Assembly: GCA_031555175.1 (NCBI GenBank)
Contig: JAVBUP010000006.1
Span: 1 to 64,000 of the forward strand
DNA: 64,000 nt
Direction: 5' to 3'
Source: JAVBUP01 sp031555175
Lineage (GTDB): Bacteria > Bacillota_I > Bacilli_A > Erysipelotrichales > Coprobacillaceae
Shown here piece after piece: positions 24,371 through 34,002 of this stretch (the first letter of the stretch is position 1; each line of letters begins with the position of its first letter). The position numbers and the translations under genes are program-made. A model generated the notes under the pieces. The model saw only the letters and a list, made by a program, of their open reading frames with translations, was not told the DNA's origin and searched no databases.

Positions 24371-25732
24371 TTATTTATCTGTTTTAGTAATCAATACCAC
24401 ATTCTCAACATGATGAGTATGTGGGAACATATCAACAGGTTGACATTCTTTTACTTCATAGCCATTTTGAGATAAGTAGTTTAAATCTCTGGCAAGCGTT
24501 GATACATCACAAGATACATAAACTAGCTTTTTTGGCTTTAAAGTCAGAATACAATCTAAGAATACTTTGTCACACCCTTTACGAGGTGGATCCATGACAA
24601 CTACATCGACTCTTTCCTTCTTTTCTGCTATATCCACTAAGAAATCTCCAGCATCTCCAACATAAAACTCTGCATTTGTTATGTTATTAAGCTTTGCATT
24701 CTCTTTCGCATCTTCGACTGCTTTATCAATGATTTCAACTCCAATCACTTTTTTTGCTTTTTTACTTACTAATAAAGATATTGTTCCTACACCACAATAC
24801 GCATCCACCACTACATCATCTTTGTCAATATCTGCATAATCGATTGCAGTTTGATACAATACTTCCGTTTGAATTGGATTGATTTGATAAAATGATTTCG
24901 ATGATATCTTAAATCTCACTCCACTTAATGTATCTTCAATATATCCATTACCAGTCCATATGATTTCATCAGTTCCAAGTATCACATTATCATCCCTAGT
25001 ATTTATATTTTGAATAATGGTTTTTAAATTAGGAAATTCCTTCGTTAATATTTCTATAATTTCTTCTTTGTTCTTAAAGTTCTTACCGTTTGTTATTAAT
25101 ACAAGCATTAATTCATCAGTGTTAAACCCATATTTAGTCAAGACATGGCGCAATACACCTTTATGTTTGATCTTATCATATACAGGAACATTGTACTTAA
25201 TAACAAGCTCTTTTACTCGATTCACTAGCTTATTTGAAATGTCATTTTGGATATAACATGTTTCTGTTTCAATTATATCGTTAGAATTTAATCTGTAGAA
25301 ACCACATACTACATTTCCTTTTTGATCAAGTCCAAAAGGAACTTGTACTTTATTACGATAGAAATATGGGTTTTCCATCATAATCGTATCATGGACAGGA
25401 CAATCTATCTTTCCGATACGTTGTAAAGTATTTTTAACTTTATTCGTTTTGAATGCTTGTTGTTCTTTTGCTGATAAATGTTGGATATTACATCCACCAC
25501 ATTGCTTAGCAATGGGGCACTTTGGTTTTACTCTTTCTTTGCTAGCCGAAGTTAGCTTAATTAAACGTCCAAACGCATATGTTTTTTTAGCTTGAACGAC
25601 TTTGATTTCTCCTATTTCACCAACCATCATATCCTTAACAAAAACAGGAATGTTTTCATGTCTTACAACACCCATTCCCTCATGCGTATAATCTGTGCAT
25701 GTAGCACTAAAATATTGATTTTTATGTAACAT
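24371..25732 (-). CDS. rlmCD: 23S rRNA (uracil-C5)-methyltransferase, RlmCD/RumA family
   Basis: This 453-aa protein has an N-terminal TRAM domain (about residues 1-60), an Fe-S cluster ligand set C-x5-C-x2-C (CPIAKQCGGC) plus CPVHD, the SAM-binding motif VVDAYCGVGTISLL (about residue 315), and the catalytic Cys in LVYVSCDVSTLARDL. In Gram-positive bacteria a single enzyme of this type methylates U747 and U1939 of 23S rRNA. Length and motifs are complete. A short hairpin with GGCTTTTT overlaps its end at about 24352-24374 and may terminate it. Confidence 0.9.
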   Translation of the reverse strand: MLHKNQYFSATCTDYTHEGMGVVRHENIPVFVKDMMVGEIGEIKVVQAKKTYAFGRLIKLTSASKERVKPKCPIAKQCGGCNIQHLSAKEQQAFKTNKVKNTLQRIGKIDCPVHDTIMMENPYFYRNKVQVPFGLDQKGNVVCGFYRLNSNDIIETETCYIQNDISNKLVNRVKELVIKYNVPVYDKIKHKGVLRHVLTKYGFNTDELMLVLITNGKNFKNKEEIIEILTKEFPNLKTIIQNINTRDDNVILGTDEIIWTGNGYIEDTLSGVRFKISSKSFYQINPIQTEVLYQTAIDYADIDKDDVVVDAYCGVGTISLLVSKKAKKVIGVEIIDKAVEDAKENAKLNNITNAEFYVGDAGDFLVDIAEKKERVDVVVMDPPRKGCDKVFLDCILTLKPKKLVYVSCDVSTLARDLNYLSQNGYEVKECQPVDMFPHTHHVENVVLITKTDK

Positions 25733-25750
25733 AATTTACTCCCCCTACAA

Positions 25751-26329
25751 TTAAAATTTATGTCTATCTGCATCGTTAATTGGCCTAATAACCTTGCATG
25801 GATTTCCTACAGCTACGACATTATCAGGGATATCCTTGGTTACGATACTTCCAGCGCCTATAATTACATTATTACCTATAGTAACACCGGGCATAATATG
25901 TACCCCAGCACCAATCCATACACTATTACCAATCTTAACTGGCAGTGCATATTCTAATCCTTGATTTCTAAGTTTTTCATCATAAGGATGTCCGGCTGTA
26001 TATATCCCAACATTAGGAGCAAGTAATACATTATCACCTATTTCTACGATATTACCATCCAATATGACACAATTATGATTGGCATAGAAATTATTGCCAA
26101 CGTGAATATTCGTCCCATAATCACACAAAAATGGAGATTCAACACAGATTTCACCACCCGTAGAGCCAAAAATCGTTTTTATCATCTCTGCTCGCTCTTT
26201 ACGTTGTGATGAAGGACGTAAAAGGTTATAGTCATAAGTTTTCTCTTTTGTTATTCTTCTTTGTTTAGTTAATGATTCATCCCAAGGTTGATATAATTCA
26301 CCCTTAAGCATTTTTTCCTTTTCGTTCAT
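25751..26329 (-). CDS. sugar O-acetyltransferase (maltose/galactoside acetyltransferase-like)
   Basis: This 192-aa hexapeptide-repeat enzyme transfers acetyl from acetyl-CoA to a sugar. An N-terminal Mac domain (MLKGELYQPWDESL..RR) is followed by the left-handed beta-helix with isoleucine-patch repeats. NHNCVILDG, the catalytic His in GIYTAGHPYD, and VWIGAGVHIMPGVTIGNNVIIGAGSIV complete it. Its stop touches the start region of the next gene and it is downstream of a GNAT gene, so both may be transcribed with recO. Confidence 0.88.
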   Translation of the reverse strand: MNEKEKMLKGELYQPWDESLTKQRRITKEKTYDYNLLRPSSQRKERAEMIKTIFGSTGGEICVESPFLCDYGTNIHVGNNFYANHNCVILDGNIVEIGDNVLLAPNVGIYTAGHPYDEKLRNQGLEYALPVKIGNSVWIGAGVHIMPGVTIGNNVIIGAGSIVTKDIPDNVVAVGNPCKVIRPINDADRHKF

Positions 26330-26877
26330 TAAATACTCCTTCTTAATTGGTATATATTCAAGACTTCTTTTTCTTTTGTATGCGTATTTTCTTCAATAAT
26401 TGAACCATTAGGTTCAAACCCATTACTTAGTAATAATTGAATACTTGGCTCATTATCGCATCTCGTAAATGCTTCAATAATCGATAGTCCCATTACATTA
26501 AAACCATAATCAATAGCCGCATGCAATGCTTGAGTCATATATCCGCGGCGATGATATTTTGAGTATAACTTGTATCCAAGCTCGCCAGAATTTCTAAAGT
26601 GATCTAAATTCCAAATACATATACCACCAATACATTCATTAGATTCCTTTAGAATAATATTCCAATCAATAAACTTCTTGTCGAGTATACCTTTATGAAC
26701 ATTCTCTCTTCGCTCTCTGATGTAGTCAATTGTTGTATCCGAAGAAAACCCTAAGTACTTTGTTATAACTGGATCAGTATAGATGATTAAATTCATCTCG
26801 TCATCTTCAGGAATACCAACTCTAATTAACAAATCCTCTGTTTCTAAAACAGGATAGGGTATAAAACTTGTTATCAT
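26329..26877 (-). CDS. GNAT acetyltransferase, RimJ/RimL-like
   Basis: This 182-aa protein fits the ribosomal-protein-alanine acetyltransferase-like branch of GNATs: start ETEDLLIRVGIPEDDE, GGICIWNLDHFRNSGELGYKLYSKYHRRGYMTQAL (beta4 plus the acetyl-CoA loop RRGYMT), then CDNEPSIQLLLSNGFEPNG. It overlaps the recO stop by 4 nt (ATGA), so its translation is coupled to recO. The substrate may be a protein N-terminus or a small amine. Confidence 0.82.
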   Translation of the reverse strand: MITSFIPYPVLETEDLLIRVGIPEDDEMNLIIYTDPVITKYLGFSSDTTIDYIRERRENVHKGILDKKFIDWNIILKESNECIGGICIWNLDHFRNSGELGYKLYSKYHRRGYMTQALHAAIDYGFNVMGLSIIEAFTRCDNEPSIQLLLSNGFEPNGSIIEENTHTKEKEVLNIYQLRRSI

Positions 26878-27620
26878 GATAACTTTCCTAATTCTTTCAT
26901 AAATTTTTTTGAATTAAATATATAACCAGAATACTCATCCATAAATGTATCAACTATTCTATTTAGTATATCTATTGTATCTGGATCAAGTTTAATCTGA
27001 TCAATATACATAATGCCGTGTTTGATCACTTGTCTAAATCCTTTTAGCACTTCCTTTGGATAAACCATATCGCTTGGCTTCGCACAATTTCGACAAACAA
27101 AGCCACCATCAATTATTGATATTGAAACAATATCTTTATCTTTACTACAACGCACACAGCCCTCAACTTCTGGTTGGATACCGATAATATCCAATACTTT
27201 GGAGTTAAATAATAGGTATACAAGTTCATAACTATAGCCTTGAACCAATAACTCAAAACTTGTTTCCAATAACTTATACACCTCTAAATCAGGAACATTC
27301 ACATCAGTTATCTTCATTATTACTTCGCAGAAATATGTAGCATAAGTCTGTAAGAAAATGTCTTCTTTTATATAACGGTAATAATTTATATTAGAAGCTT
27401 TAATTAATGAACATATCCCATTACTAGGCACAAACATAAACTCTGATAAAGTTAATGACTGCACAGCAGATGCATTCTTACTCTTAAGCTTTTTTACACC
27501 CCTAGCATGCAATGTCAATCTTCCATAATCATATGTATATACTTCAATTAACTCGTCATTTTCTTTATAAGCCATTTCCTTTAAAACAAAGCCAATTGTC
27601 TTAACTTCTTCTCTTTTCAT
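26874..27620 (-). CDS. recO: DNA repair protein RecO
   Basis: This 248-aa mediator loads RecA onto SSB-coated DNA with RecR. It has the N-terminal OB fold (TIGFVLKEMAYKENDELIEVYTYDYGRLTLHARGVKK), a helical middle, and a zinc module with two CxxC pairs (CVRCS and CRNCA, about residues 153-178). It ends with TGA, which shows TGA is a stop codon here. The era-recO order is widely conserved in Firmicutes and the gene starts where era ends. Confidence 0.93.
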   Translation of the reverse strand: MKREEVKTIGFVLKEMAYKENDELIEVYTYDYGRLTLHARGVKKLKSKNASAVQSLTLSEFMFVPSNGICSLIKASNINYYRYIKEDIFLQTYATYFCEVIMKITDVNVPDLEVYKLLETSFELLVQGYSYELVYLLFNSKVLDIIGIQPEVEGCVRCSKDKDIVSISIIDGGFVCRNCAKPSDMVYPKEVLKGFRQVIKHGIMYIDQIKLDPDTIDILNRIVDTFMDEYSGYIFNSKKFMKELGKLS

Positions 27621-28510
27621 TATTGATCATTATATCCAAATTCATTAAGATATTTTTGCTTGTTGCGCCAATCTTTTTCCACACGAACATATAACTCTAA
27701 ATAAACTTGTGCTCCTAATATTTTTTTAAGTTCTTTTCGTGATAATTCCTTGACTTTTTTTATCATGGCTCCTTGTTTACCAATTATCATTCCCTTTTGA
27801 CTTTGTCTTTCACAGATAACAGAAGCAATAACTTCAATTGCATCTTCACCAACAACATTCTCCATTTTATCAATATTGATAGCAATTGAATGAGGTATTT
27901 CCTCATGCGTAAAATATAATAGTTTCTCTCTAATAATTTCTGAAACAATAAACTGTTCAGGGTGATCTGTCACTTGATTTGAAGGATAATATTGTGGACC
28001 TTCAGTTAATTCATTTTTAATACAAGTAATTAAAGCAGCAATATTATTATTTTTTAATGCTGAAATTGGTATCATTTCTTTGAAATCAAATTCTTGTTGC
28101 CAAGCTTCCAACTTTTTATATATTTCTTCTTTAGATAATAAATCAATCTTATTTAATACTAAATATACTGGGGCATCCATGTCTTTTAAACGCTTCAAAA
28201 TAAAACGATCTCCTGCTCCTATTTCTTCATCTCCATTAGCCATAAATAAAATTACATCTACATCATAAGCCATACTTAACGCTGAACTAGTCATAAATGA
28301 ACCAAGCTTATTTTGCGGTTTATGGACCCCTGGCGTGTCAATAAAAACTATTTGAGCTTCTTGATCAGTATATATACCTTGAATTACATTCCTTGTTGTT
28401 TGAGCTTTATCAGACATTATTGCAATTTTTGTTTGTAAGACAGTATTTATAAATGTAGATTTACCAACGTTTGGGCGCCCTATGATAGTTACGAATCCTG
28501 ATTTAAACAT
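27620..28510 (-). CDS. era: GTPase Era
   Basis: This 296-aa ribosome-assembly GTPase has G1 GRPNVGKST, G3 DTPGVHKP, G4 NKID (about residue 122) and G5 ISALK, then the C-terminal KH domain with GKQGAMIKKV that binds the 3' end of 16S rRNA. Length is standard. Its start overlaps the end of cdd by one base, typical of the ybeY-dgkA-cdd-era-recO operon. Confidence 0.96.
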   Translation of the reverse strand: MFKSGFVTIIGRPNVGKSTFINTVLQTKIAIMSDKAQTTRNVIQGIYTDQEAQIVFIDTPGVHKPQNKLGSFMTSSALSMAYDVDVILFMANGDEEIGAGDRFILKRLKDMDAPVYLVLNKIDLLSKEEIYKKLEAWQQEFDFKEMIPISALKNNNIAALITCIKNELTEGPQYYPSNQVTDHPEQFIVSEIIREKLLYFTHEEIPHSIAINIDKMENVVGEDAIEVIASVICERQSQKGMIIGKQGAMIKKVKELSRKELKKILGAQVYLELYVRVEKDWRNKQKYLNEFGYNDQ

Positions 28511-28908
28511 TATAGTACATCTCCATTAAAATGATCAGGTAGTAATTCATGAATATTAGTAATGCGCATATTTCCCGATTTATTAGCTAGTATAATTGGT
28601 GTATCTTGCGCTAATAATTCGCATAATACTTGGCGACATGCTCCACACGGTGCAGCATATGGCTCACAATCAGCTACAATAGCTAAAGCAGCAATATCAT
28701 GCCTTCTAACGCCAGCTACATAAGCTCCATATACAGCATTTCGCTCTGCGCACATCGTTGACCCATAAGCAGCATTCTCAATATTACATCCTTTAAATAC
28801 CATACCTTCCTTTGTAATTAAAGCCGCTCCAACTTTAAATTTAGAATATGGCACATAACAATTTTCTGTTGCTTCAAAAGCTAAATCTACTAATTTTTGA
28901 TAATCCAT
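28510..28908 (-). CDS. cdd: cytidine deaminase
   Basis: This 132-aa enzyme converts cytidine and deoxycytidine to uridine forms. The zinc site is complete: C-A-E in STMCAERNAV (catalytic Glu about residue 54) and PCGACRQVL. The substrate motif FKGCNIENAAYG is present. It belongs to the small tetrameric class. It lies 11 nt after dgkA in the conserved operon. Confidence 0.96.
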   Translation of the reverse strand: MDYQKLVDLAFEATENCYVPYSKFKVGAALITKEGMVFKGCNIENAAYGSTMCAERNAVYGAYVAGVRRHDIAALAIVADCEPYAAPCGACRQVLCELLAQDTPIILANKSGNMRITNIHELLPDHFNGDVL

Positions 28909-28919
28909 GATTATTCTCC

Positions 28920-29336
28920 TTACAATATTTTTGACAAAAAAATTACTATTCCTACTATCGCTACTCCAAATGAAGTAAGCATTACCGCTCCAGAGCTAAT
29001 ATCTTTAATCTTTCCAGCTAACTGGTGATACTCTGGGCTTATGAAATCAACTATATTTTCAATGGCTGTATTAATCATTTCTACAACTAAAATTAACGTA
29101 ATACAAATTATTACTATTAGCCATTCCATCAATGTAATTTTAAATACAACACCACATACCAATACAATCATACCAATTATTGTATGTATTCTCATGTTTC
29201 GCTCTTCTTTGAAGGCAATGTAAATCCCACGACTAGCGTACCTAAACATATCAATCAATGTTTGCATAACATTTTTTTTCTTAATCTCTTGTTTATTATA
29301 AATATTAAGGTGTTCATCGGGTAATTTCTTGCTCAT
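28920..29336 (-). CDS. dgkA: diacylglycerol/undecaprenol kinase
   Basis: This 138-aa membrane protein has three transmembrane helices after a polar N-terminal extension of about 25 residues. The core motif VEMINTAIENIVDFI (about residue 92) carries the catalytic Glu and metal ligand of the prokaryotic DgkA family; RNMRIHTIIG and the GAVMLTSFGVAIVG helix also match. In Firmicutes the enzyme mainly phosphorylates undecaprenol for wall synthesis. It overlaps ybeY by 23 nt. Confidence 0.92.
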   Translation of the reverse strand: MSKKLPDEHLNIYNKQEIKKKNVMQTLIDMFRYASRGIYIAFKEERNMRIHTIIGMIVLVCGVVFKITLMEWLIVIICITLILVVEMINTAIENIVDFISPEYHQLAGKIKDISSGAVMLTSFGVAIVGIVIFLSKIL

Positions 29337-29772
29337 TTAGAATTTCCTCTTGTAGTGCAAACATCACTTTTTCATCATTCTCATCCATATGATCATAACC
29401 CAACAAGTGCAATAATCCATGAATAAATAGAAAGCAATACTCTCTTTTTTCACTATGACCATATTCAATTGCTTGATTAGCCGCATATGATGTACAAATA
29501 AAAATATCACCTAAACATCTTGGCATTCCTACTATTGCAAGCTCATTATTGTCCTCTAAAGCAAAACTGATTACATCAGTAGGACGATCAATATGACGAT
29601 ATTCATTGTTAATACGATGAATTTCTTGTTCGTCAACAAATACAACCGACAACTCAACATCATCACTTATCTGTAACTTGTTAAGCGTTCTCTCAATTAA
29701 CGCTTTATATATCTCCTCCAAATAATCAAGTGCAATAGCCGTTTGATTAATGAACTCAAAACTTACTTCCAT
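29314..29772 (-). CDS. ybeY: endoribonuclease YbeY (rRNA maturation)
   Basis: This 152-aa zinc-dependent RNase is involved in 16S rRNA processing and ribosome quality control. The zinc motif HGLLHLLGYDH (H3xH5H arrangement, about residue 117) and RHIDRPTDVISFAL are diagnostic. Start choice is uncertain: GTG 29781, ATG 29778 and ATG 29772 are all in frame behind AGGTGGG; 29772 gives the best spacing and a family-like N-terminus. It is the first gene of the recO operon; phoH, often upstream, is absent. Confidence 0.93.
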   Translation of the reverse strand: MEVSFEFINQTAIALDYLEEIYKALIERTLNKLQISDDVELSVVFVDEQEIHRINNEYRHIDRPTDVISFALEDNNELAIVGMPRCLGDIFICTSYAANQAIEYGHSEKREYCFLFIHGLLHLLGYDHMDENDEKVMFALQEEILNEQEITR

Positions 29773-29891
29773 AACCATCACCCACCTATCGATATTATAC
29801 CATATTATAAAGATATGTATAAAGAAACATTATTAAATGATGTACAATACTTTATTACGCAAATAAACATATTTGCAAAATCTATTTAAAA

Positions 29892-29914
29892 TAAAAAAGC
29901 CATTTTGGCTTTTT
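29892..29914 (-). terminator. terminator of the ZnuA-like gene
   Basis: AAAAAGCC (29894-29901) pairs with GGCTTTTT (29907-29914). A T-rich run follows on the minus strand; the hairpin overlaps the stop codon. The 29782-29890 gap otherwise shows only AT-rich sequence. Confidence 0.75.
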
Positions 29915-30887
29915 AGTTGGCAACATTTGCCATTGTTTTTAATGATGAAATATTTTTATACAATAATGTCAAATAATCTTCATTAGCTTGAATATTTAAC
30001 TCTGTGAGATATGATAAGTGATGTAAAGAGATTGGTTGCAATCCCAACTCATCACGTATTTTTTCATATAATGCTTGATATTCTGCTGGCAATCCTGGTT
30101 CTTCAGCAATATACGCTACTCCAGCTTGTCTAATAGTGTTATATATTACAGCTAGCTGAGCTTCAGTAGGCAATACTCCATATTTTGATTGCATGACTGG
30201 ATAGACATGAACATAGCTAGATAACTGCAAAGAATTATATGAGTTAGTCATAGTTACAATACGCATTGTAGAATTATTTTTTCTTATTTTTTGTAATTCA
30301 ACATCCGCTTGTGACAATGAAAGTTCAAGTTTTTTGAAGTTTGTTTCAAATATTTCTTTATAAATCGGACTTTCAGCACATAGTTGATCCTTTATAGTCT
30401 CAGCCATTGATAGCATTGCTACTGGATCTTGCCAAATAAAAGGATCATTTTTATAGTAGTCTACACTACTAAATGCAGCATCATTATAATATGGTCCCAC
30501 TAAAGTTACTGAAGAGTTCGTATCAACTGTATAGCTATATGTATATTTTTCATACTTAGAAATAGTTGAGAATAACCCAACATCTAGTACTGTCGCACTA
30601 GAATTCTTAATCTCTTCTTCATATAGCTTATAATATGGTTCTAATTCATTCATCCTTATAAATAAGTCAACATCATTTAGCGTAGATAAATCGCCAATCA
30701 TTTGTGCTCTTTGCATGATTGAATTACTAGAGATATTTTTAACTTGAACATGTGTTCCTCCAATATTCTCCACTAAGTATTGTATCGGATAACTTGTTAC
30801 ATAAATACTTAATACATTTTTATTGCTTTTACAACCACCTAAACTAAAACTAATTACTAGTGTGATTATTATCATCAATTTTCTCAT
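29913..30887 (-). CDS. ZnuA/adhesin-like solute-binding lipoprotein lacking metal-ligand His
   Basis: This 324-aa lipoprotein (lipobox SLGGC, about residue 18) has the two-lobe cluster A-I fold of zinc/manganese-binding proteins: VTSYPIQYLVENIGG, an FIWQDPVAMLSMAETI segment and a linker helix, then TEAQLAVIYNTIRQAGVAYIAEEPGLP. At the positions where ZnuA/PsaA proteins carry metal-binding His, this protein reads MNELEPYY, PFIWQDP and TNSYNSL, with no His. No ABC ATPase or permease gene is adjacent. It may bind something else or be a non-transport surface lipoprotein. Start ATG 30887 follows GGTGAT. Confidence 0.75.
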   Translation of the reverse strand: MRKLMIIITLVISFSLGGCKSNKNVLSIYVTSYPIQYLVENIGGTHVQVKNISSNSIMQRAQMIGDLSTLNDVDLFIRMNELEPYYKLYEEEIKNSSATVLDVGLFSTISKYEKYTYSYTVDTNSSVTLVGPYYNDAAFSSVDYYKNDPFIWQDPVAMLSMAETIKDQLCAESPIYKEIFETNFKKLELSLSQADVELQKIRKNNSTMRIVTMTNSYNSLQLSSYVHVYPVMQSKYGVLPTEAQLAVIYNTIRQAGVAYIAEEPGLPAEYQALYEKIRDELGLQPISLHHLSYLTELNIQANEDYLTLLYKNISSLKTMANVAN

Positions 30888-30915
30888 TTTTATCACCATT
30901 GCCAATTATAACATA

Positions 30916-33900
30916 TCAATTAAGCTTTTCCAAACGATTGATAACAATTGATTGCGTTCCTTTCATTGTGATGCGCGCCTCTATTAAAACAGTTGCCTGC
31001 TTAAAGATGACATCTCGATATCTGCTATAAGTATCAGAGAAGATAGTGGCTTCAATTGTACTAGTATGATCAGAAAGTGTAAGGAAAGCCATCATATTTC
31101 CCTTTTTATCTAAATGTGTTTTTATTCTCGAAATAGTAACTATTGAGGATACACTACTATTAGTTATACTTGCGTAGCGATGTAAATCAACTAATTGCTC
31201 TTTCAATGGATGACTTTGTTTAATAAGGACAATTGGGTGCATTGTAATATAGACACCTAGGGCTTCCTTTTCTAACTCTAGTATCGAGTTTCTTTCATCA
31301 TTAGCCAAAGTTAAAATTGGTTTATCATCGATACCATATTTATTCTTTATTTTTACATATTCATTGATTTTCTCAATATTAGCTTTAATCGTGCTTCGAT
31401 TGATCTCGAACTCATCAAAAGCACCGGCATCCGTTAAAGCCTCAATTGTTTTTACTGATAAGCGCTTGTCATCCATGCGGCTAAAGAAATCATAGATATC
31501 AGCATAACTTCCGTTGGCTTCTCGTTCTGCAATTATCTCATGATATGTGCTTGTTCCAACATTCTTTATACCAACTAATGAAAAACGTATATTTCCATCT
31601 TCAACTTTAAAATAATCATACGATTCATTTACTGATGGTGGTAATATCTTTACTCCGAATTTACTACATTCTTGCATACAAGTATGCTTATATGTATCGC
31701 TGCTTTGATTATGTGACAATAACGCTGCATAGAATTCAGTTGGATAGTTAGTTTTTAAGTAAGCTGTTTGATAAGCTACTAGGGCGTATGCTACGGCATG
31801 GCTACGATTAAATCCATAATTGGCAAACTTTTCAATAATCTCATATACCTTATTAGCTTGATCCTTTGTATGCCCATTTTTAATAGCACCCTCGATAAAT
31901 TCTTGCGATAACTGCTTAAACAAATCACCTTGCTTTTTCGAAACAGCTTTGCGTAAAATATCTGCCCTACCCAATGAAAATCCAGCAAACACTTGAGCGA
32001 TTTGCATTATTTGCTCTTGATATACAATTATTCCATATGTTGGAGCTAAAATACTCTCTAAGCATGGATCTACTGGCGTGAACTTTTGTTTCGATAATTT
32101 CCGAGCAGAATACTCCGGAATATTTTCCATCGGACCAGGTCTAAATAGAGCTACACACGCAATTACATCTTCAAAGCATGATGCCTCTGTCTTACGTAGG
32201 GTTTGCTTCATCCCCTCGGATTCCAATTGAAACACTCCAAAAGTATCTCCACCACGAATTAAATCATATGTTTTTTTGTCATCCAATGGTATTTGATTTA
32301 TATTTATATCTATACCTCTTGTCCTAAGTTGTCCACATACTTGATCAATTATTGTTAAGTTTCTTAATCCTAAAAGATCCATTTTCAATAAACCAATATC
32401 TTCTAAATAATCTTTAGAATATTGCGTTAAAACATCATTACTAGCGCCACGTACTAGTGGCACTATATCACTTAACATCGTACGTGATAACACAACACCA
32501 GCAGCATGTGTGCCAATATTTCTAGGAAGTTCTTCAACAATATAGGCTGCCTCTACCACAAGTTTTAAACTAGGATCACGCTCAATCATCGATGTTAAGC
32601 GATCAGAGGTAGTTACTATCTCTTTTAAACTACGCCTATCTCTAAAATCACTTGGCAATTGCTTTGTGAATGTTTCAAGTCTTGGCAATGGTATCCCAAT
32701 TGCTTTGCCTAAATCTTTAATCGCTACTTTTGAACCAAATGTTGTGAAAGTACAAATCTGCGCAACATGTTCCTTATCATACTTACTAAAGACATATTCT
32801 ACTACTTCATTACGGCGATTATCTTGGATATCAATATCTATATCAGGCATTGATGCTCTTTCTGGGTTTAGGAAGCGCTCGAAGAATAAATTATAGTGGA
32901 TTGGATCAACTCCAGTAATTCCTAATACATAGGATACTAAACTACCAGCAGCACTACCTCTTCCTGGACCAATTGATATTTTGTTTTGTTTTGCATAGCG
33001 AACAAAGTCCCAAACAATTAAAAAGTATGATGCGAAATCCATAGAACAAATTATATCTAATTCATAATCTAATCTCTTTATATATTCATCTGGAACTTGT
33101 TTTCTAGAGAACCTCTTTCTTAATCCAACTTTGCATAATTCTCTTAAATATAATGCTGGATCAACATTATCACCAGCTGGATAAAGTGGCATAAAACGTG
33201 ATGATGTATCAATCTCAACATTGCATTCATTTAATATATTTATTGAATTTCCCAAGATTTCTTGCGCGAATAAATCATTAATCTGACTTTCATCTTTTAA
33301 ATAGCACTCTTGTGACATTGGCGAAAAAGATGGATTTAATACAAAACCAGTTTCACTTGCTTTCAACATTTCTAGAGCATAAGAATCTTCAGGATGCAAA
33401 TAACTTACTTTATTGCCCCACACCATTTTTACATTATATTGCTTTGCCAAATCATATAAGCGATGATTTACATGGCGTTGCAATTCTAACCCAATATTCT
33501 GCACCATAATATAAAAGTTAGCACCAAATAAACTCACAAATGTTTCTAAATAGTGAGAAGCTAACTGCAACATTTCCTTTTGAATTAAACGTTCTATTAT
33601 TCCATCCATACCTGGTGTAATTACATAAATCCCGTCATCAACAATATCATCTAATGCAACACAATTTTTATCACTTAATCCGATAATAGTCGCTATCTTA
33701 ACTAATTTCTTATATCCAGAGTTATTTTTAGCCAATAGAATGAAAGGATAAATTTCATTTTCTACCACAACGCTAGCTTCTAGACCAATGATAGGTTTAA
33801 TATTATTCTTTTTACATGCATAGTAAAATTCCATTGTACCATGCATATTATTTTTATCTGTTATCGCAAGGGCGGTAATATTTTTAGACTTAGCATCTTT

Positions 33901-33972
33901 AATTAAATCATTAATCAAAATTGTACTGTTTTGAAAGCTATAACAACTATATACATGCAAATGACCAAACAT
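30916..33972 (-). CDS. dnaE: DNA polymerase III alpha subunit, DnaE type
   Basis: This 1018-aa replicative polymerase has an N-terminal PHP domain (HLHVYSCYS; the first HxH is present). The polymerase active site shows GPGRGSAAGSLVSY and the catalytic Asp triad segment PDIDIDI. Fingers and little-finger motifs include FRPGPM, YGIIVYQEQIM and FNRSHAVAYALVAYQTAYLK. A C-terminal OB domain is also present (TISRIKTHLDKKGNMMAFLTL). It is somewhat shorter than the 1100-1160 residues of most DnaE1 proteins, like other short Firmicute DnaE forms. In such bacteria PolC is usually the second polymerase. SD GGAGGTGG. Confidence 0.95.
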   Translation of the reverse strand: MFGHLHVYSCYSFQNSTILINDLIKDAKSKNITALAITDKNNMHGTMEFYYACKKNNIKPIIGLEASVVVENEIYPFILLAKNNSGYKKLVKIATIIGLSDKNCVALDDIVDDGIYVITPGMDGIIERLIQKEMLQLASHYLETFVSLFGANFYIMVQNIGLELQRHVNHRLYDLAKQYNVKMVWGNKVSYLHPEDSYALEMLKASETGFVLNPSFSPMSQECYLKDESQINDLFAQEILGNSINILNECNVEIDTSSRFMPLYPAGDNVDPALYLRELCKVGLRKRFSRKQVPDEYIKRLDYELDIICSMDFASYFLIVWDFVRYAKQNKISIGPGRGSAAGSLVSYVLGITGVDPIHYNLFFERFLNPERASMPDIDIDIQDNRRNEVVEYVFSKYDKEHVAQICTFTTFGSKVAIKDLGKAIGIPLPRLETFTKQLPSDFRDRRSLKEIVTTSDRLTSMIERDPSLKLVVEAAYIVEELPRNIGTHAAGVVLSRTMLSDIVPLVRGASNDVLTQYSKDYLEDIGLLKMDLLGLRNLTIIDQVCGQLRTRGIDININQIPLDDKKTYDLIRGGDTFGVFQLESEGMKQTLRKTEASCFEDVIACVALFRPGPMENIPEYSARKLSKQKFTPVDPCLESILAPTYGIIVYQEQIMQIAQVFAGFSLGRADILRKAVSKKQGDLFKQLSQEFIEGAIKNGHTKDQANKVYEIIEKFANYGFNRSHAVAYALVAYQTAYLKTNYPTEFYAALLSHNQSSDTYKHTCMQECSKFGVKILPPSVNESYDYFKVEDGNIRFSLVGIKNVGTSTYHEIIAEREANGSYADIYDFFSRMDDKRLSVKTIEALTDAGAFDEFEINRSTIKANIEKINEYVKIKNKYGIDDKPILTLANDERNSILELEKEALGVYITMHPIVLIKQSHPLKEQLVDLHRYASITNSSVSSIVTISRIKTHLDKKGNMMAFLTLSDHTSTIEATIFSDTYSRYRDVIFKQATVLIEARITMKGTQSIVINRLEKLN

Positions 33973-34002
33973 TTTACCACCTCCTAGTCTTAATTATATC
34001 AT

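Noticed and set aside
26874..26876. Mycoplasma-type code with TGA as Trp
   Set aside because: recO and the DUF1430 gene end at TGA at family-typical ends, and conserved Trp residues use TGG.
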